Positions 17,146 to 28,398 of a DNA stretch of 64,000 nt are shown piece by piece. The position numbers and the translations under genes were made by a program. Source of the stretch: Streptococcus infantis SPAR10 (GTDB taxonomy: Bacteria > Bacillota > Bacilli > Lactobacillales > Streptococcaceae); contig NZ_ALCH01000005.1 in assembly GCF_000279535.1 (NCBI RefSeq), forward strand, positions 124,001-188,000. Direction: 5' to 3'. How positions within the stretch are numbered: the first letter of the stretch is position 1; each line of letters begins with the position of its first letter. The notes below the pieces were generated by a model that made no database searches, was not told where the DNA came from, and worked only from the letters and a program-made list of their open reading frames with translations.

Positions 17146-18460
17146 TAATCAGCATAAGATTATTAAAGAAGACTTTGTTGCAGAATATCCCAAAATAAGC
17201 CAACTTCTCTTAGATAGAACATTAGGAAATCTTTCTCAAGAAGATAATATCTTTATTTTTCCAAGTGACCTAGAATATTCTCCGGACTTAGATAAGGATC
17301 AAAAAATCTTAGAAACTGTCAATCGGGAAATAAAGACAGGAAATATCATTGGATTTCTTGGCTACGGTCAGGAGAGATTAACCATTTCTTCTCGTTTTTC
17401 AAACGAAAGTAATGACTATTTTTTACATTATCTATTGCAAAAGGTTCTTCATATCAATCTGACTAGTTTAGATGTTGCTTTGTCGCGTGAAGACAAGCTC
17501 TATCAACTTTTGATGTATCTATTTCCCAAGTATCTGCAAGTTGCTCTCCGAAAAGGTCTTTATAAGGAATACCAGCGATTTTCTCATAATGACAGCCATG
17601 TTAAGGGAGTGATTGATGTAGGAAATCATCTCAAGAAAAATCTTCCTTTCACGGGAAATATTGCCTACACAACTAGAGAGTTTACCTATGATAATCCTCT
17701 TATGCAGCTGATCCGTCATACAATTGAATTCATGAAGAATCAGAAAAGTATAGGGAGAGGAGTTCTTGAAAATCTCTCAACTAGCCGTGAAAATGTCTCT
17801 GAAATTATTCGTGTAACCCCATCTTATAAACTAGCTGATCGTGCTAAGATTATCAGACTAAATCAAACCAAACCTCTTCGTCATGCCTACTTTCGAGAGT
17901 ACAGAAAATTGCAAGAGCTTTGCCTGATGATCCTAAATAGAGAAAAGCATGGTTTAGGATACCAAGAGCAAAAAATCCATGGTATTCTTTTTGACGTTGC
18001 CTGGCTTTGGGAAGAGTATGTTCATACTTTGTTGCCAAAAGAGTTCATCCATCCACGAAATAAGGATAAGATGGATGGTATTTCAGTATTTTCTAATCGT
18101 GAAAGAAAAATATTTCCAGATTTTTATCATAAAGAGTTAAAAATCGTTTTAGATGCTAAATACAAAAAACTGGAATTGACTGAAAAGGGAATCAATCGTG
18201 AAGACTTGTTCCAGCTGATTTCTTATTCTTATATTTTAAAAGCTGAGCAGGCTGGGCTTGTTTTTCCGAGCAAGGAAAAGGTAGTTGATAATGAGATAGG
18301 TAAGCTAGCAGGTCATGGAGCCCTGTTGAAGAAATGGTCTATCCAAGTCCCTGGACAAGCTGAAGGTTATCAAGATTTTGTCAGGAAGATGGAGTCCTTT
18401 GAAAAAGTCTTTATAGAAAATCTAGGTAGAAATTTAAAAGGTAAGAGAAATTCAGGGTAA
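17126..18460 (+). CDS. mcrC: McrC-type nuclease subunit
   Basis: McrC is the endonuclease partner of McrB. The frame overlaps the end of mcrB by about 20 bases, with ATGs at 17111, 17120, 17126 and 17132. I prefer 17126, eight bases after GAAGG, giving 444 residues. The N-terminal half is an all-beta/alpha McrBC-family region (FLGYGQERLTISSRF is typical). The nuclease domain near the C-terminus has a PD-(D/E)xK arrangement: FPD with Asp at about 332, then IVLDAKYK with Asp343 and Lys345. Both subunits look intact, so the system is probably functional. The lack of a visible methylase agrees with a type IV, modification-dependent enzyme. Confidence 0.9.
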   Translation: MKMRITDNQHKIIKEDFVAEYPKISQLLLDRTLGNLSQEDNIFIFPSDLEYSPDLDKDQKILETVNREIKTGNIIGFLGYGQERLTISSRFSNESNDYFLHYLLQKVLHINLTSLDVALSREDKLYQLLMYLFPKYLQVALRKGLYKEYQRFSHNDSHVKGVIDVGNHLKKNLPFTGNIAYTTREFTYDNPLMQLIRHTIEFMKNQKSIGRGVLENLSTSRENVSEIIRVTPSYKLADRAKIIRLNQTKPLRHAYFREYRKLQELCLMILNREKHGLGYQEQKIHGILFDVAWLWEEYVHTLLPKEFIHPRNKDKMDGISVFSNRERKIFPDFYHKELKIVLDAKYKKLELTEKGINREDLFQLISYSYILKAEQAGLVFPSKEKVVDNEIGKLAGHGALLKKWSIQVPGQAEGYQDFVRKMESFEKVFIENLGRNLKGKRNSG

Positions 18461-18496
18461 ATGTCTAGTTATCTTATTGATCGAAAATACGAAACA

Positions 18497-18547
18497 CGAA
18501 CATTATTTGTTTTCGAACATAATAATTGACAAAAAACGGACATTATT
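18497..18547 (+). promoter_or_regulatory. Three PurBox-like repeats at the guaC promoter
   Basis: Direct repeats CGAACATTATT (18497-18507), CGAACATAATA (18514-18524) and CGGACATTATT (18537-18547) surround the -35. They resemble the PurR box core CCGAACWWT known in Bacillus and Lactococcus. Further CGAA motifs lie just upstream (18482-18493). Which regulator binds is not proven here. Confidence 0.45.
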
Positions 18548-18554
18548 GTAAAGT
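18526..18554 (+). promoter_or_regulatory. Promoter of guaC
   Basis: TTGACA (18526-18531), 17-base spacer and TAAAGT (18549-18554). The third PurBox-like repeat lies within the spacer. Confidence 0.65.
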
Positions 18555-18630
18555 TGTTAGAGTAATTGTCTGGAAAAGACGAGGCTATTCCTAACTTTAG
18601 GAAGGTCTAAACAAGAGAAATGAGAGAAAT

Positions 18631-19614
18631 ATGTTAAACGAATTTCCGATTTTTGACTATGAAGATATTCAGCTAATCCCAAATAAGTGTGTCCTTCAAA
18701 GTCGAGCAGAAGCTGATACACATGTGACCTTGGGAAAACATACCTTTAAGTTGCCAGTTGTTCCTTCTAATATGCAGACTATCTTGGATGAAGATGTTGC
18801 TGAACAGCTTGCCAAGGGTGGCTATTTCTACATCATGCACCGTTTTGATGAAGAAGGACGCATTCCTTTTGTGAAACGCATGCATGAAAAAGGGTTGATT
18901 GCATCTATCTCTGTTGGTGTTAAAGATTACGAGTATGATTTTGTTAGTCAATTAAAGGCTGATGCTCCAGAGTACATCACTATTGATATCGCTCATGGAC
19001 ATGCCGACAGTGTGATTTCAATGATTCAGCACATCAAGAAAGAATTGCCAGATACGTTTGTCATCGCTGGTAACGTTGGTACTCCCGAGGCAGTTCGTGA
19101 ACTTGAAAATGCTGGAGCAGACGCTACTAAGGTCGGAATCGGTCCAGGTAAAGTATGTATTACTAAGGTTAAAACTGGTTTTGGTACTGGTGGTTGGCAG
19201 TTAGCAGCTCTTCGCTGGTGTGCTAAAGCTGCGCGTAAACCGATTATTGCCGATGGTGGTATCCGTACACACGGAGATATTGCCAAGTCAATCCGCTTTG
19301 GTGCAAGTATGGTTATGATTGGTTCTTTATTTGCAGGCCATATCGAAAGCCCTGGTAAAACTGTCGAAGTCGATGGTAAACAATTTAAAGAATACTATGG
19401 TTCTGCTTCGGAATACCAAAAAGGTGCCTATAAGAATGTCGAAGGTAAGAAAATTCTTCTTCCTGCCAAAGGACATTTACAAGATACCCTAACTGAGATG
19501 GAACAAGATTTGCAAAGTTCGATTTCTTATGCTGGAGGTCGTAAAGTAGCTGATCTTAGACATGTAGATTATGTCATCGTGAAGAACTCTATCTGGAATG
19601 GAGATGCTCACTAA
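18631..19614 (+). CDS. guaC: GMP reductase
   Basis: GuaC converts GMP to IMP with NADPH, returning guanine nucleotides to the adenine branch. The 327-residue TIM barrel belongs to the IMPDH/GMPR family. It shows the phosphate-binding [17 protein letters not shown], the catalytic loop [11 protein letters not shown] with Cys176, and [16 protein letters not shown] at the N-terminus. There is no CBS insert, and the short length plus the GMPR-type loop distinguish it from GuaB. The gene is followed after nine bases by a purine riboswitch controlling xpt-pbuX, so the three genes form a purine salvage block. Confidence 0.96.
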   Translation: MLNEFPIFDYEDIQLIPNKCVLQSRAEADTHVTLGKHTFKLPVVPSNMQTILDEDVAEQLAKGGYFYIMHRFDEEGRIPFVKRMHEKGLIASISVGVKDYEYDFVSQLKADAPEYITIDIAHGHADSVISMIQHIKKELPDTFVIAGNVGTPEAVRELENAGADATKVGIGPGKVCITKVKTGFGTGGWQLAALRWCAKAARKPIIADGGIRTHGDIAKSIRFGASMVMIGSLFAGHIESPGKTVEVDGKQFKEYYGSASEYQKGAYKNVEGKKILLPAKGHLQDTLTEMEQDLQSSISYAGGRKVADLRHVDYVIVKNSIWNGDAH

Positions 19615-19620
19615 AAAATA

Positions 19621-19695
19621 TCATTACTTATTTATGCCATGAATAGGCGTGGTGTTTCTACAAGGTACCGTAAATACCTAACAATGAGTAAGTCG
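19621..19695 (+). promoter_or_regulatory. Purine (guanine-class) riboswitch aptamer upstream of xpt
   Basis: P1 pairs TTACTTAT (19624-19631) with ATGAGTAA (19684-19691). P2 lies around CCATG/CGTGG with a loop near GAATAGG. J2/3 contains GTTTCTAC, and P3 pairs GGTA with TACC around the conserved loop CCGTAAA. The specificity base equivalent to C74 is a C (19682), indicating guanine or hypoxanthine/xanthine rather than adenine. The neighbouring U75 position is A, compensated by T at 19632 on the other strand. Confidence 0.88.
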
Positions 19696-19737
19696 AAGAG
19701 AGATAAAAAGAAGCAGACTATCTGTTTCGATATTTCC

Positions 19738-19766
19738 AAGGGACTTACGTTGTAAGTCCCTTTTTA
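19738..19766 (+). terminator. Riboswitch-controlled terminator before xpt
   Basis: AAGGGACTTAC pairs with GTAAGTCCCTT around GTT, followed by TTTTATTT. The 3' strand of riboswitch P1 (AGTAAGTC, 19687-19694) is complementary to GACTTAC (19742-19748), so without ligand it can act as antiterminator. Guanine binding should therefore turn xpt-pbuX off. Confidence 0.85.
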
Positions 19767-19780
19767 TTTCGGAGGTTATT

Positions 19781-20362
19781 GTGAAAATACTAGAGGAACG
19801 TATTTTAAAAGATGGGAATATTCTAGGTGAGAATATTCTTAAGGTGGATTCCTTCTTGACCCACCAAGTTGATTATTCCTTGATGCGCGAGATTGGTCGC
19901 ACCTTTGCAGAACATTTTAAAAATGATGGTATTACCAAAGTCGTAACCATTGAAGCATCTGGAATTGCTCCAGCTCTATATGTAGCTGAACAATTGGATG
20001 TACCTATGATTTTTGCTAAGAAGGCAAAAAACATTACTATGAATGAGGGAATTTTAACTGCTGAAGTATATTCCTTCACTAAACAGGTAACTAGTACCGT
20101 ATCTATTGCAGGGAAGTTCTTATCTCGAGGAGATAAAGTATTAATTATTGATGATTTCTTGGCAAATGGCCAAGCAGCTAAAGGGCTGATTCAGATTATC
20201 GAGCAAGCTGGTGCTACAGTTGAGGCCGTCGGAATTGTGATTGAAAAATCCTTCCAAGATGGTCGTGAGCTGTTAGAAAAATCAGGTCATCAGGTAGTAT
20301 CACTTGCTCGTTTAGAGAGTTTTGAAAATGGAAAAGTCATCTTCAAGGAGGCAGAAATCTAA
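19781..20362 (+). CDS. xpt: Xanthine phosphoribosyltransferase
   Basis: Xpt salvages xanthine (and some guanine) with PRPP to XMP. The 193-residue protein begins at a GTG with GGAGG six bases upstream, right behind the riboswitch terminator. The type I PRTase core is clear: [19 protein letters not shown] around 55-72, the PRPP loop [16 protein letters not shown] around 122-137, and an Xpt-type hydrophobic hood. Its stop overlaps the pbuX start (TAATG), so the two are translationally coupled. Confidence 0.97.
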   Translation: MKILEERILKDGNILGENILKVDSFLTHQVDYSLMREIGRTFAEHFKNDGITKVVTIEASGIAPALYVAEQLDVPMIFAKKAKNITMNEGILTAEVYSFTKQVTSTVSIAGKFLSRGDKVLIIDDFLANGQAAKGLIQIIEQAGATVEAVGIVIEKSFQDGRELLEKSGHQVVSLARLESFENGKVIFKEAEI

Positions 20363-21621
20363 TGAATCAAAAAGAAAACCACTCAAAAGCGGCCGTATTG
20401 GGCTTGCAACACTTACTTGCTATGTACTCAGGTTCAATCCTGGTACCAATCATGATTGCAGGTGCCCTAGGTTACTCACCTCAACAACTGACATACCTTA
20501 TCTCTACAGATATCTTTATGTGTGGTGTTGCAACTCTATTGCAGTTACAATTAAATAAATATTTCGGTGTCGGTTTACCGGTTGTTCTGGGTGTGGCCTT
20601 TCAGTCTGTTGCTCCACTTATTATGATTGGACAAAGTCACGGTAGTGGTGCTATGTTTGGTGCCTTGATTGCTTCTGGTATTTATGTCGTTCTTGTAGCA
20701 GGTGTATTTTCTAAGATTGCTAATCTGTTCCCTTCAATCGTAACAGGTTCTGTCATTACAACAATCGGATTGACCTTGATTCCAGTAGCTATCGGAAATA
20801 TGGGAAATAACGTCGAAAAACCAACGGGACAAAGTCTAGCATTAGCAACAATCACTATTCTTATCATTCTCTTGGTTAATATCTTTACAAAAGGGTTTAT
20901 TAAGTCAATTTCTATTTTGATTGGTTTGATTGCAGGTACTATCATCGCTGCGACTATGGGCTTGGTTGATTTCTCTCCAGTAGCAGAAGCTCCACTTGTT
21001 CATATCCCAACTCCATTCTACTTTGGTGCTCCACAATTTGAGATTTCTTCTATTGTAATGATGTGTATTATCGCTACTGTATCAATGGTAGAATCAACTG
21101 GTGTATATCTTGCCCTTTCTGATATTACTAAAGATCCAATTGATAGCACTCGTCTCCGTAATGGTTATCGTGCTGAAGGTCTTGCTGTTTTACTTGGTGG
21201 ACTTTTCAATACCTTCCCTTATACAGGATTTTCACAAAACGTAGGTTTGGTGAAACTTTCAGGTATTCGTACACGCTTGCCAATCTACTATGCTGGTGGT
21301 TTCCTCATCTTACTTGGTCTCTTGCCTAAGTTTGGTGCCTTAGCACAGATTATTCCTAGCCCTGTTCTAGGTGGAGCCATGCTCGTCATGTTTGGTTTCG
21401 TTTCACTTCAAGGGATGCAAATCTTGGCACGTGTGGACTTCGAACATAATGAACATAACTTCCTCATTGCAGCAGTTTCTATTGCTGCTGGTGTGGGATT
21501 AAACGGAAGCAACCTCTTCAATACTTTACCGACTGAATTACAAATGTTCTTCTCAAATGGTATCGTCATTGCAAGTACAGTGGCCATCATTTTGAACGCT
21601 ATTTTGAATCGTAAAAAATAA
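20362..21621 (+). CDS. pbuX: Xanthine permease (NCS2/uracil-xanthine permease family)
   Basis: PbuX imports xanthine for Xpt. The 419-residue integral membrane protein has about 12-14 helices, starting with AVLGLQHLLAMYSGSILVPIM, the typical NCS2 N-terminal motif (QHLLAM). Further family sequences are GVAFQSVAPLI and, near residue 286, TFPYTGFSQNVGLVKLSG, the NCS2 signature. It overlaps xpt by one base and shares its riboswitch. A terminator follows. Confidence 0.96.
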   Translation: MNQKENHSKAAVLGLQHLLAMYSGSILVPIMIAGALGYSPQQLTYLISTDIFMCGVATLLQLQLNKYFGVGLPVVLGVAFQSVAPLIMIGQSHGSGAMFGALIASGIYVVLVAGVFSKIANLFPSIVTGSVITTIGLTLIPVAIGNMGNNVEKPTGQSLALATITILIILLVNIFTKGFIKSISILIGLIAGTIIAATMGLVDFSPVAEAPLVHIPTPFYFGAPQFEISSIVMMCIIATVSMVESTGVYLALSDITKDPIDSTRLRNGYRAEGLAVLLGGLFNTFPYTGFSQNVGLVKLSGIRTRLPIYYAGGFLILLGLLPKFGALAQIIPSPVLGGAMLVMFGFVSLQGMQILARVDFEHNEHNFLIAAVSIAAGVGLNGSNLFNTLPTELQMFFSNGIVIASTVAIILNAILNRKK

Positions 21622-21629
21622 AAATAAGT

Positions 21630-21666
21630 GAGAAGGATAGAAATATCCTTCTCATTTTGTTTTTTA
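21630..21666 (+). terminator. Intrinsic terminator after pbuX
   Basis: GAGAAGGATA pairs perfectly with TATCCTTCTC around GAAA, then ATTTTGTTTTTT. Confidence 0.92.
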
Positions 21667-21698
21667 GAGCTTCTGTATTGTTTCTATAGTCCTTTTTA

Positions 21699-23672
<1,974 letters not shown>

Positions 23673-23701
23673 GGAATACACAGTCTAGAATACTCATCTA
23701 T

Positions 23702-23740
23702 CATTTCTTGCTTCTATCCAATTATTATAATCAAGAAATG
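23702..23740 (+). promoter_or_regulatory. Inverted repeat around the -10 of pulA
   Basis: CATTTCTTG (23702-23710) and CAAGAAATG (23732-23740) form a perfect nine-base inverted repeat 21 bases apart. TATAAT (23726-23731) lies between them. This may be an operator. I see no good -35. Confidence 0.5.
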
Positions 23741-23779
23741 CTACTATATAAATTTAACAATTAGAAATTAGGAAAAAAC

Positions 23780-26062
23780 ATGTATCATTATCCTGTACTT
23801 ATTCATTATCATCGTAAAGATGACGCTTATAAGGCATGCAGTTTCAATAAGAATCCTCTAGATTCAGTAGAGTTTATCAAAGAAGAAGAATACTTTGGAG
23901 AAAAATTTTCATTTACTCAACTAAGTGAAACACCTCTCGAACAAATGCTGTTTACAGTTGAAAAAAATGGAGTCAGCAAAGAATATCCTATCCGATTCAA
24001 TCATTATCCACTCTTAACAGAGGTTTGGATTTTAGATGGGGATGATACCGTGTATTATTCTGAAAATCCAGCTATCGCAAGTCCACACTATAAAGATCAA
24101 AATCCATTTGCTTTTGATAAAGCGATTAACAGTGCTAGTTTTGACCATCACTGGGGTTACCAAGGAGAGTTGGGATGCCAGGTTTCCGAAGAAGAAACAA
24201 GCTTTAAACTTTGGTCGCCAACAGCAACAACTGTACAAGTTGTAGTTTATGAATCAGCAAGTAATGATGCGGCTATCCTAAAGACTTATGAAATGCAACG
24301 TGGTAACAGTTATTCATATAGTCACAAGGATAATACAATTGGCGTTTGGAATTTGACAGTTCCTGAAAGTCTTGCTGGTCGTGCCTATCAATATCAGATT
24401 AATTTTCCACATCATCAATCATTGACACGAGATCCATATACCATTGCGACAAGTCCAGATGGCAAACGTTCAGCGATTCTTTCAGAAAAAGAACGTCAAG
24501 TTGAAGGTTTTGAAGTTAAGAATGGAACGGAAGCTACTTGGCGATTGGAAAATTCTTGTCAAGCTGTTGTTTACGAAATGCATATTCGTGACTTGACCAA
24601 GTCTGAAACTTCTGGTGTTGCTCCAGAATTAAGAGGAACATTCTTGGGTGCTGCCCAAACTGGAACAGTCAATCACTTCGGTCAGTCTACTGCATTTGAC
24701 TACATCAAGGAACTTGGTGTTAACTATGTTCAACTGCAACCAATTGCTGATCGTCACAAAGAGTATGATGCAGATGGAAATGTGACCTACAACTGGGGTT
24801 ACGATCCACAAAACTACAATGCACAAGAAACCAGCATGTCTACGAATCCAAATGATCCAGGACAAGTTATCCGCGATTTGAAGACGATGATTCAAGCCTA
24901 CCATAATGCTGGAATCGGCGTCATTATGGATGTGGTTTACAACCATACGTTTTCAACTGTTGATGCTCCATTCCAAACAACCGTTCCAGACTATTATTAC
25001 CGAATGAATCGCGATGGAAGTTATCAAAATGGTACAGGTGTAGGAAACGAAACTGCAAGTGAACACGAAATGTTCCGTAAGTACATGATTGATTCACTTC
25101 TCTATTGGGTAAATGAATTTAATATTGATGGTTTCCGCTTTGATTTGATGGGAATCCATGATGTTAAAACGATGCAGATGATTCGTTGGGCTATGGATGA
25201 AGTCGATCCTAAAATCATCCTTTATGGAGAAGGTTGGGATATGGGAACTGGTCTTGCTCCTTATGATAAGGCTAAGAAAGACAATGCCTATCAGTTACCT
25301 AATATTGGCTTCTTCAATGATGATCAACGTAATGCGATTAAGGGTGCTGAAGTTTACGGTGATATCAAATCAGGCTTCGTAAGTGGTGCTGCCACTGAAC
25401 CAATTGTTGCCAAAGCTATCCTTGGTAGTCGTGAACTAGGCTCTTATCTAAGCCCTAACCAGGTTGTCAACTATGTAGAAGCCCATGATAACTATAACTT
25501 GCATGATTTATTAGCGACACTTCATCCAACAGAAGACCAAGCAAGTATCATGAAAAAGGTAGAAACAGCAACTGCAATGAATCTACTCATGCAAGGCATC
25601 TCCTTTATGGAACTTGGTCAAGAGTTTGGACGTACCAAACTGGTTCCTACAGGTGAAAACGGTGTGTTGACTCATGATGATCGCGAACGTGCTATGAACA
25701 GTTACAATGCTCCAGACGCTGTTAACCAGGTAGACTGGGACTTAATCAATGAGCGTCAAGAAAGCATTGAATTTATTCGTCAGATTATAGGTCTTAAAAC
25801 AAAGACTAGTGCCTTTTCATATCCTACATACGAGGAAGTATACCGTCACGTCTTTGTTCACACAGCTATTGAAAATAGTGGCTGGATTGTCTATGAGATT
25901 CAGGGAACTAAAGAACATTTCTTGGTTGTATTTAATGCCAAAGGTGCATCTTTCTATTATGAAAATGCTGGAAATCTAGAAATGTTGGTAACAAATAGTC
26001 GTTCAAATCAAGAAAACACTCTTGATAATGTGAGCGTTGCAGTTATGAATGTTTTAGTTTAA
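23780..26062 (+). CDS. pulA: Type I pullulanase (cytoplasmic debranching enzyme)
   Basis: This GH13 enzyme hydrolyses alpha-1,6 branches in glycogen or imported maltodextrin. The 760-residue protein has no signal peptide or LPXTG anchor, so it is intracellular, unlike the large surface pullulanase of streptococci. After an unassigned N-terminal region comes a CBM48-like domain (about 130-240). The catalytic barrel carries the pullulanase signature YNWGYDPQNYN (about 334), DVVYNHTF, GFRFDLMG (nucleophile Asp), LYGEGWDMG (acid Glu) and VEAHDNYNLHD. It lies directly upstream of the glg operon, suggesting glycogen turnover, but is separated from it by a terminator. Confidence 0.94.
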   Translation: MYHYPVLIHYHRKDDAYKACSFNKNPLDSVEFIKEEEYFGEKFSFTQLSETPLEQMLFTVEKNGVSKEYPIRFNHYPLLTEVWILDGDDTVYYSENPAIASPHYKDQNPFAFDKAINSASFDHHWGYQGELGCQVSEEETSFKLWSPTATTVQVVVYESASNDAAILKTYEMQRGNSYSYSHKDNTIGVWNLTVPESLAGRAYQYQINFPHHQSLTRDPYTIATSPDGKRSAILSEKERQVEGFEVKNGTEATWRLENSCQAVVYEMHIRDLTKSETSGVAPELRGTFLGAAQTGTVNHFGQSTAFDYIKELGVNYVQLQPIADRHKEYDADGNVTYNWGYDPQNYNAQETSMSTNPNDPGQVIRDLKTMIQAYHNAGIGVIMDVVYNHTFSTVDAPFQTTVPDYYYRMNRDGSYQNGTGVGNETASEHEMFRKYMIDSLLYWVNEFNIDGFRFDLMGIHDVKTMQMIRWAMDEVDPKIILYGEGWDMGTGLAPYDKAKKDNAYQLPNIGFFNDDQRNAIKGAEVYGDIKSGFVSGAATEPIVAKAILGSRELGSYLSPNQVVNYVEAHDNYNLHDLLATLHPTEDQASIMKKVETATAMNLLMQGISFMELGQEFGRTKLVPTGENGVLTHDDRERAMNSYNAPDAVNQVDWDLINERQESIEFIRQIIGLKTKTSAFSYPTYEEVYRHVFVHTAIENSGWIVYEIQGTKEHFLVVFNAKGASFYYENAGNLEMLVTNSRSNQENTLDNVSVAVMNVLV

Positions 26063-26070
26063 AAAAATAA

Positions 26071-26097
26071 AACTCAAGATTAATCTTGAGTTTTTTT
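26071..26097 (+). terminator. Intrinsic terminator after pulA
   Basis: A perfect palindrome, AACTCAAGA with TCTTGAGTT around TTAA, followed by seven T. Confidence 0.92.
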
Positions 26098-26146
26098 ATA
26101 TATAAATTTGTCCTAATAAAAAATATGGGAATATTACTAAAAATAG

Positions 26147-26174
26147 TTGAAAATTTCAGAAAATTTGATAAAAT
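26147..26174 (+). promoter_or_regulatory. Candidate distal glg promoter overlapping a CodY-like box
   Basis: TTGAAA (26147-26152) and TAAAAT (26169-26174) are 16 bases apart. The spacer contains AAATTTCAGAAAATT (26151-26165), 14 of 15 matches to the CodY consensus. Transcription from here would give a leader of nearly 290 bases. Confidence 0.45.
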
Positions 26175-26402
26175 TGTACTTAAGATACTTTATCCGAACA
26201 AAAAGTTTGATTCATGAAAATAACGTTAAGTTTTTTAAGTATCTGTTTTGCAAAATTAGGATTGAAAAAAATATTGTAAGTGATTTAATGCTACAAAAAC
26301 TTTTATCAAGGTAGAATATCAATAAATACTGAAAATTTAAGAAATGTCAAGATAATTACTTGAAGATTTTCTAAAAAATATTTATGATAATTCGGAAATT
26401 GG

Positions 26403-26431
26403 TTGAAAGTTTTCTTAAAAGATAGTATAAT
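26403..26431 (+). promoter_or_regulatory. Main promoter of the glgBCDA operon
   Basis: TTGAAA (26403-26408), 17-base spacer, TATAAT (26426-26431), 38 bases before glgB. Confidence 0.85.
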
Positions 26432-26439
26432 AGAAATAT

Positions 26440-26454
26440 AGAAAACGCTTACAA
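26440..26454 (-). promoter_or_regulatory. cre site (CcpA) downstream of the glg promoter
   Basis: Read on the minus strand, TTGTAAGCGTTTTCT fits the cre consensus WTGNAANCGNWNNCW at every position. It lies just after the -10, around or after +1, a position expected to give catabolite repression. Confidence 0.8.
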
Positions 26455-26469
26455 TATAAAGGGGGATTT

Positions 26470-28398
26470 ATGGATACATTAGAAGCTTTAAGAACTTTTA
26501 CAACAGGCGAAAATTTCCATCTTCAGCACTATTTGGGCGCACATCGTGAGGAGAAAGACGGGGAATGGGGTTACACATTCCGAGTTTGGGCTCCAAATGC
26601 GCAGGCTGTTCATCTAGTCGGTGATTTCACGAATTGGGTTGAAAATCAAATCCCTATGGTTCGAAACGAATCTGGAGTTTGGGAAGTTTTTACAACTTTT
26701 GCCCAAGAAGGTCAGATTTATAAATATCATATCACACGGGCTAACGGTCATCAGCTTATGAAGATTGATCCTTTAGCTGTTCGGTATGAAGCACGTCCAG
26801 GCACAGGTGCTGTTCTAACAGAAATTCCAGAAAAGAAATGGAAGGATGGACTTTGGTTAGCTCGTAGAAAACGTTTGGGATTCTTCGAAAGGCCAGTTAA
26901 TATTTACGAAGCACACGCTGGTTCATGGAAACGAAATCCAGATGGAACCCCATATAGTTTTGCTCAATTAAAAGAAGAGTTGATTCCTTACTTAGTTGAA
27001 ATGAACTACACTCATATAGAGTTTATGCCTTTGATGGCTCACCCGCTAGGTTTGAGTTGGGGCTATCAACTTATGGGATATTTCGGTTTAGAACATTCTT
27101 ACGGAAGACCAGAAGAGTTTCAAGACTTTGTTGAGGAGTGTCACTTAAACAATATCGGTGTTATCGTGGACTGGGTTCCAGGTCACTTTACAATCAATGA
27201 TGATGCCTTAGCCTACTATGATGGAACTCCGACTTTTGAATATCAAGACCATAACAAAGCTCATAACTATGGTTGGGGGGCATTAAACTTCGACTTAGGG
27301 AAAAACGAAGTACAATCTTTCCTAATTTCTAGCATTAAATTCTGGATTGATTTTTATCATTTAGATGGTATCCGTGTAGATGCCGTAAGTAATATCCTTT
27401 ATCTTGATTATGATAATGCACCTTGGACACCAAATAAAGACGGTGGAAACCTTAACTACGAAGGCTATTATTTCCTTCAGCGTTTAAATACTGTTATTAA
27501 GCTAGCTCACCCTGATGTCATGATGATTGCAGAAGAAAGCTCTTCAGCAACTAAAATAACAGGTCCGAAAGAGATGGGTGGTCTTGGATTTGACTACAAG
27601 TGGAACATGGGCTGGATGAATGATATCTTACGTTTCTACGAAGAAGATCCAATTTACCGCAAGTATGATTTTAACCTTGTAACCTTTAGTTTTATGTATG
27701 TCTTTAATGAAAATTATCTCCTACCATTCTCACATGATGAGGTTGTACATGGTAAGAAGAGTATGATGCATAAGATGTGGGGGGATCGTTATAATCAATT
27801 TGCAGGCCTTAGAAACCTTTATACTTATCAAATTTGCCACCCCGGTAAGAAATTGCTCTTTATGGGTAGCGAATTCGGGCAGTTCTTAGAGTGGAAATCA
27901 GAAGAGCAATTAGAATGGTCAAACCTTGAAGATCCAATGAATGCCAAGATGAAATACTTCACATCTCAGTTGAATCAACTTTATAAGGACCACCGTTGTC
28001 TTTGGGAAATTGATACAAGCTATGATGGAATTGAAATTATCGATGCAGATAATAGAGATCAGAGTGTTCTTTCCTTTATTCGTAAAGGAAAGAAAGGAGA
28101 GATGCTAGTCTGTGTCTTTAATATGGCACCAGTCGAACGTCCTGATTTCACAATTGGACTGCCAGTTGCAGGTGTGTATGAAGAAATTTGGAATACAGAG
28201 TTGGAACAATGGGGAGGTGTTTGGAAAGAACACAATCAAACCGTTCAAACTCAAGAAGGATTATGGAAGGATTATGAGCAGACTTTGACCTTTACCTTGC
28301 CAGCTTTGGGGGCAAGTATCTGGAAAATCAAACGTCGCTTGAAACCCGCTAAAAAAGAATCAAATAAATCTCAAAAAGGAGTAGAAAATGAAGAATGA
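26470..28398 (+). CDS. glgB: 1,4-alpha-glucan branching enzyme
   Basis: GlgB introduces alpha-1,6 branches into glycogen. The 642-residue GH13 protein has a CBM48 domain ([22 protein letters not shown] near 35-57) and a barrel with [16 protein letters not shown] (nucleophile Asp), MMIAEESS (acid Glu) and [14 protein letters not shown]. Length is standard. AAAGGGGG precedes the ATG. First gene of glgBCDA; its end overlaps glgC by 11 bases. Confidence 0.97.
   Translation: MDTLEALRTFTTGENFHLQHYLGAHREEKDGEWGYTFRVWAPNAQAVHLVGDFTNWVENQIPMVRNESGVWEVFTTFAQEGQIYKYHITRANGHQLMKIDPLAVRYEARPGTGAVLTEIPEKKWKDGLWLARRKRLGFFERPVNIYEAHAGSWKRNPDGTPYSFAQLKEELIPYLVEMNYTHIEFMPLMAHPLGLSWGYQLMGYFGLEHSYGRPEEFQDFVEECHLNNIGVIVDWVPGHFTINDDALAYYDGTPTFEYQDHNKAHNYGWGALNFDLGKNEVQSFLISSIKFWIDFYHLDGIRVDAVSNILYLDYDNAPWTPNKDGGNLNYEGYYFLQRLNTVIKLAHPDVMMIAEESSSATKITGPKEMGGLGFDYKWNMGWMNDILRFYEEDPIYRKYDFNLVTFSFMYVFNENYLLPFSHDEVVHGKKSMMHKMWGDRYNQFAGLRNLYTYQICHPGKKLLFMGSEFGQFLEWKSEEQLEWSNLEDPMNAKMKYFTSQLNQLYKDHRCLWEIDTSYDGIEIIDADNRDQSVLSFIRKGKKGEMLVCVFNMAPVERPDFTIGLPVAGVYEEIWNTELEQWGGVWKEHNQTVQTQEGLWKDYEQTLTFTLPALGASIWKIKRRLKPAKKESNKSQKGVENEE

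Larger units (their letters stand above)
26063..26469 (+). other. 407-base AT-rich spacer between pulA and glgB
   Basis: No gene is visible. The spacer holds the pulA terminator, a candidate distal promoter overlapping a CodY-like box, the main glg promoter and a cre site. AGATACTT (26183-26190) and AAGTATCT (26237-26244) could pair as a long-loop hairpin of unknown meaning. Confidence 0.6.

Noticed and set aside
26183..26244. AGATACTT/AAGTATCT pairing as a possible small RNA in the glg spacer
   Set aside because: Eight pairs with a 46-base loop and no terminator; too weak to call an RNA gene.
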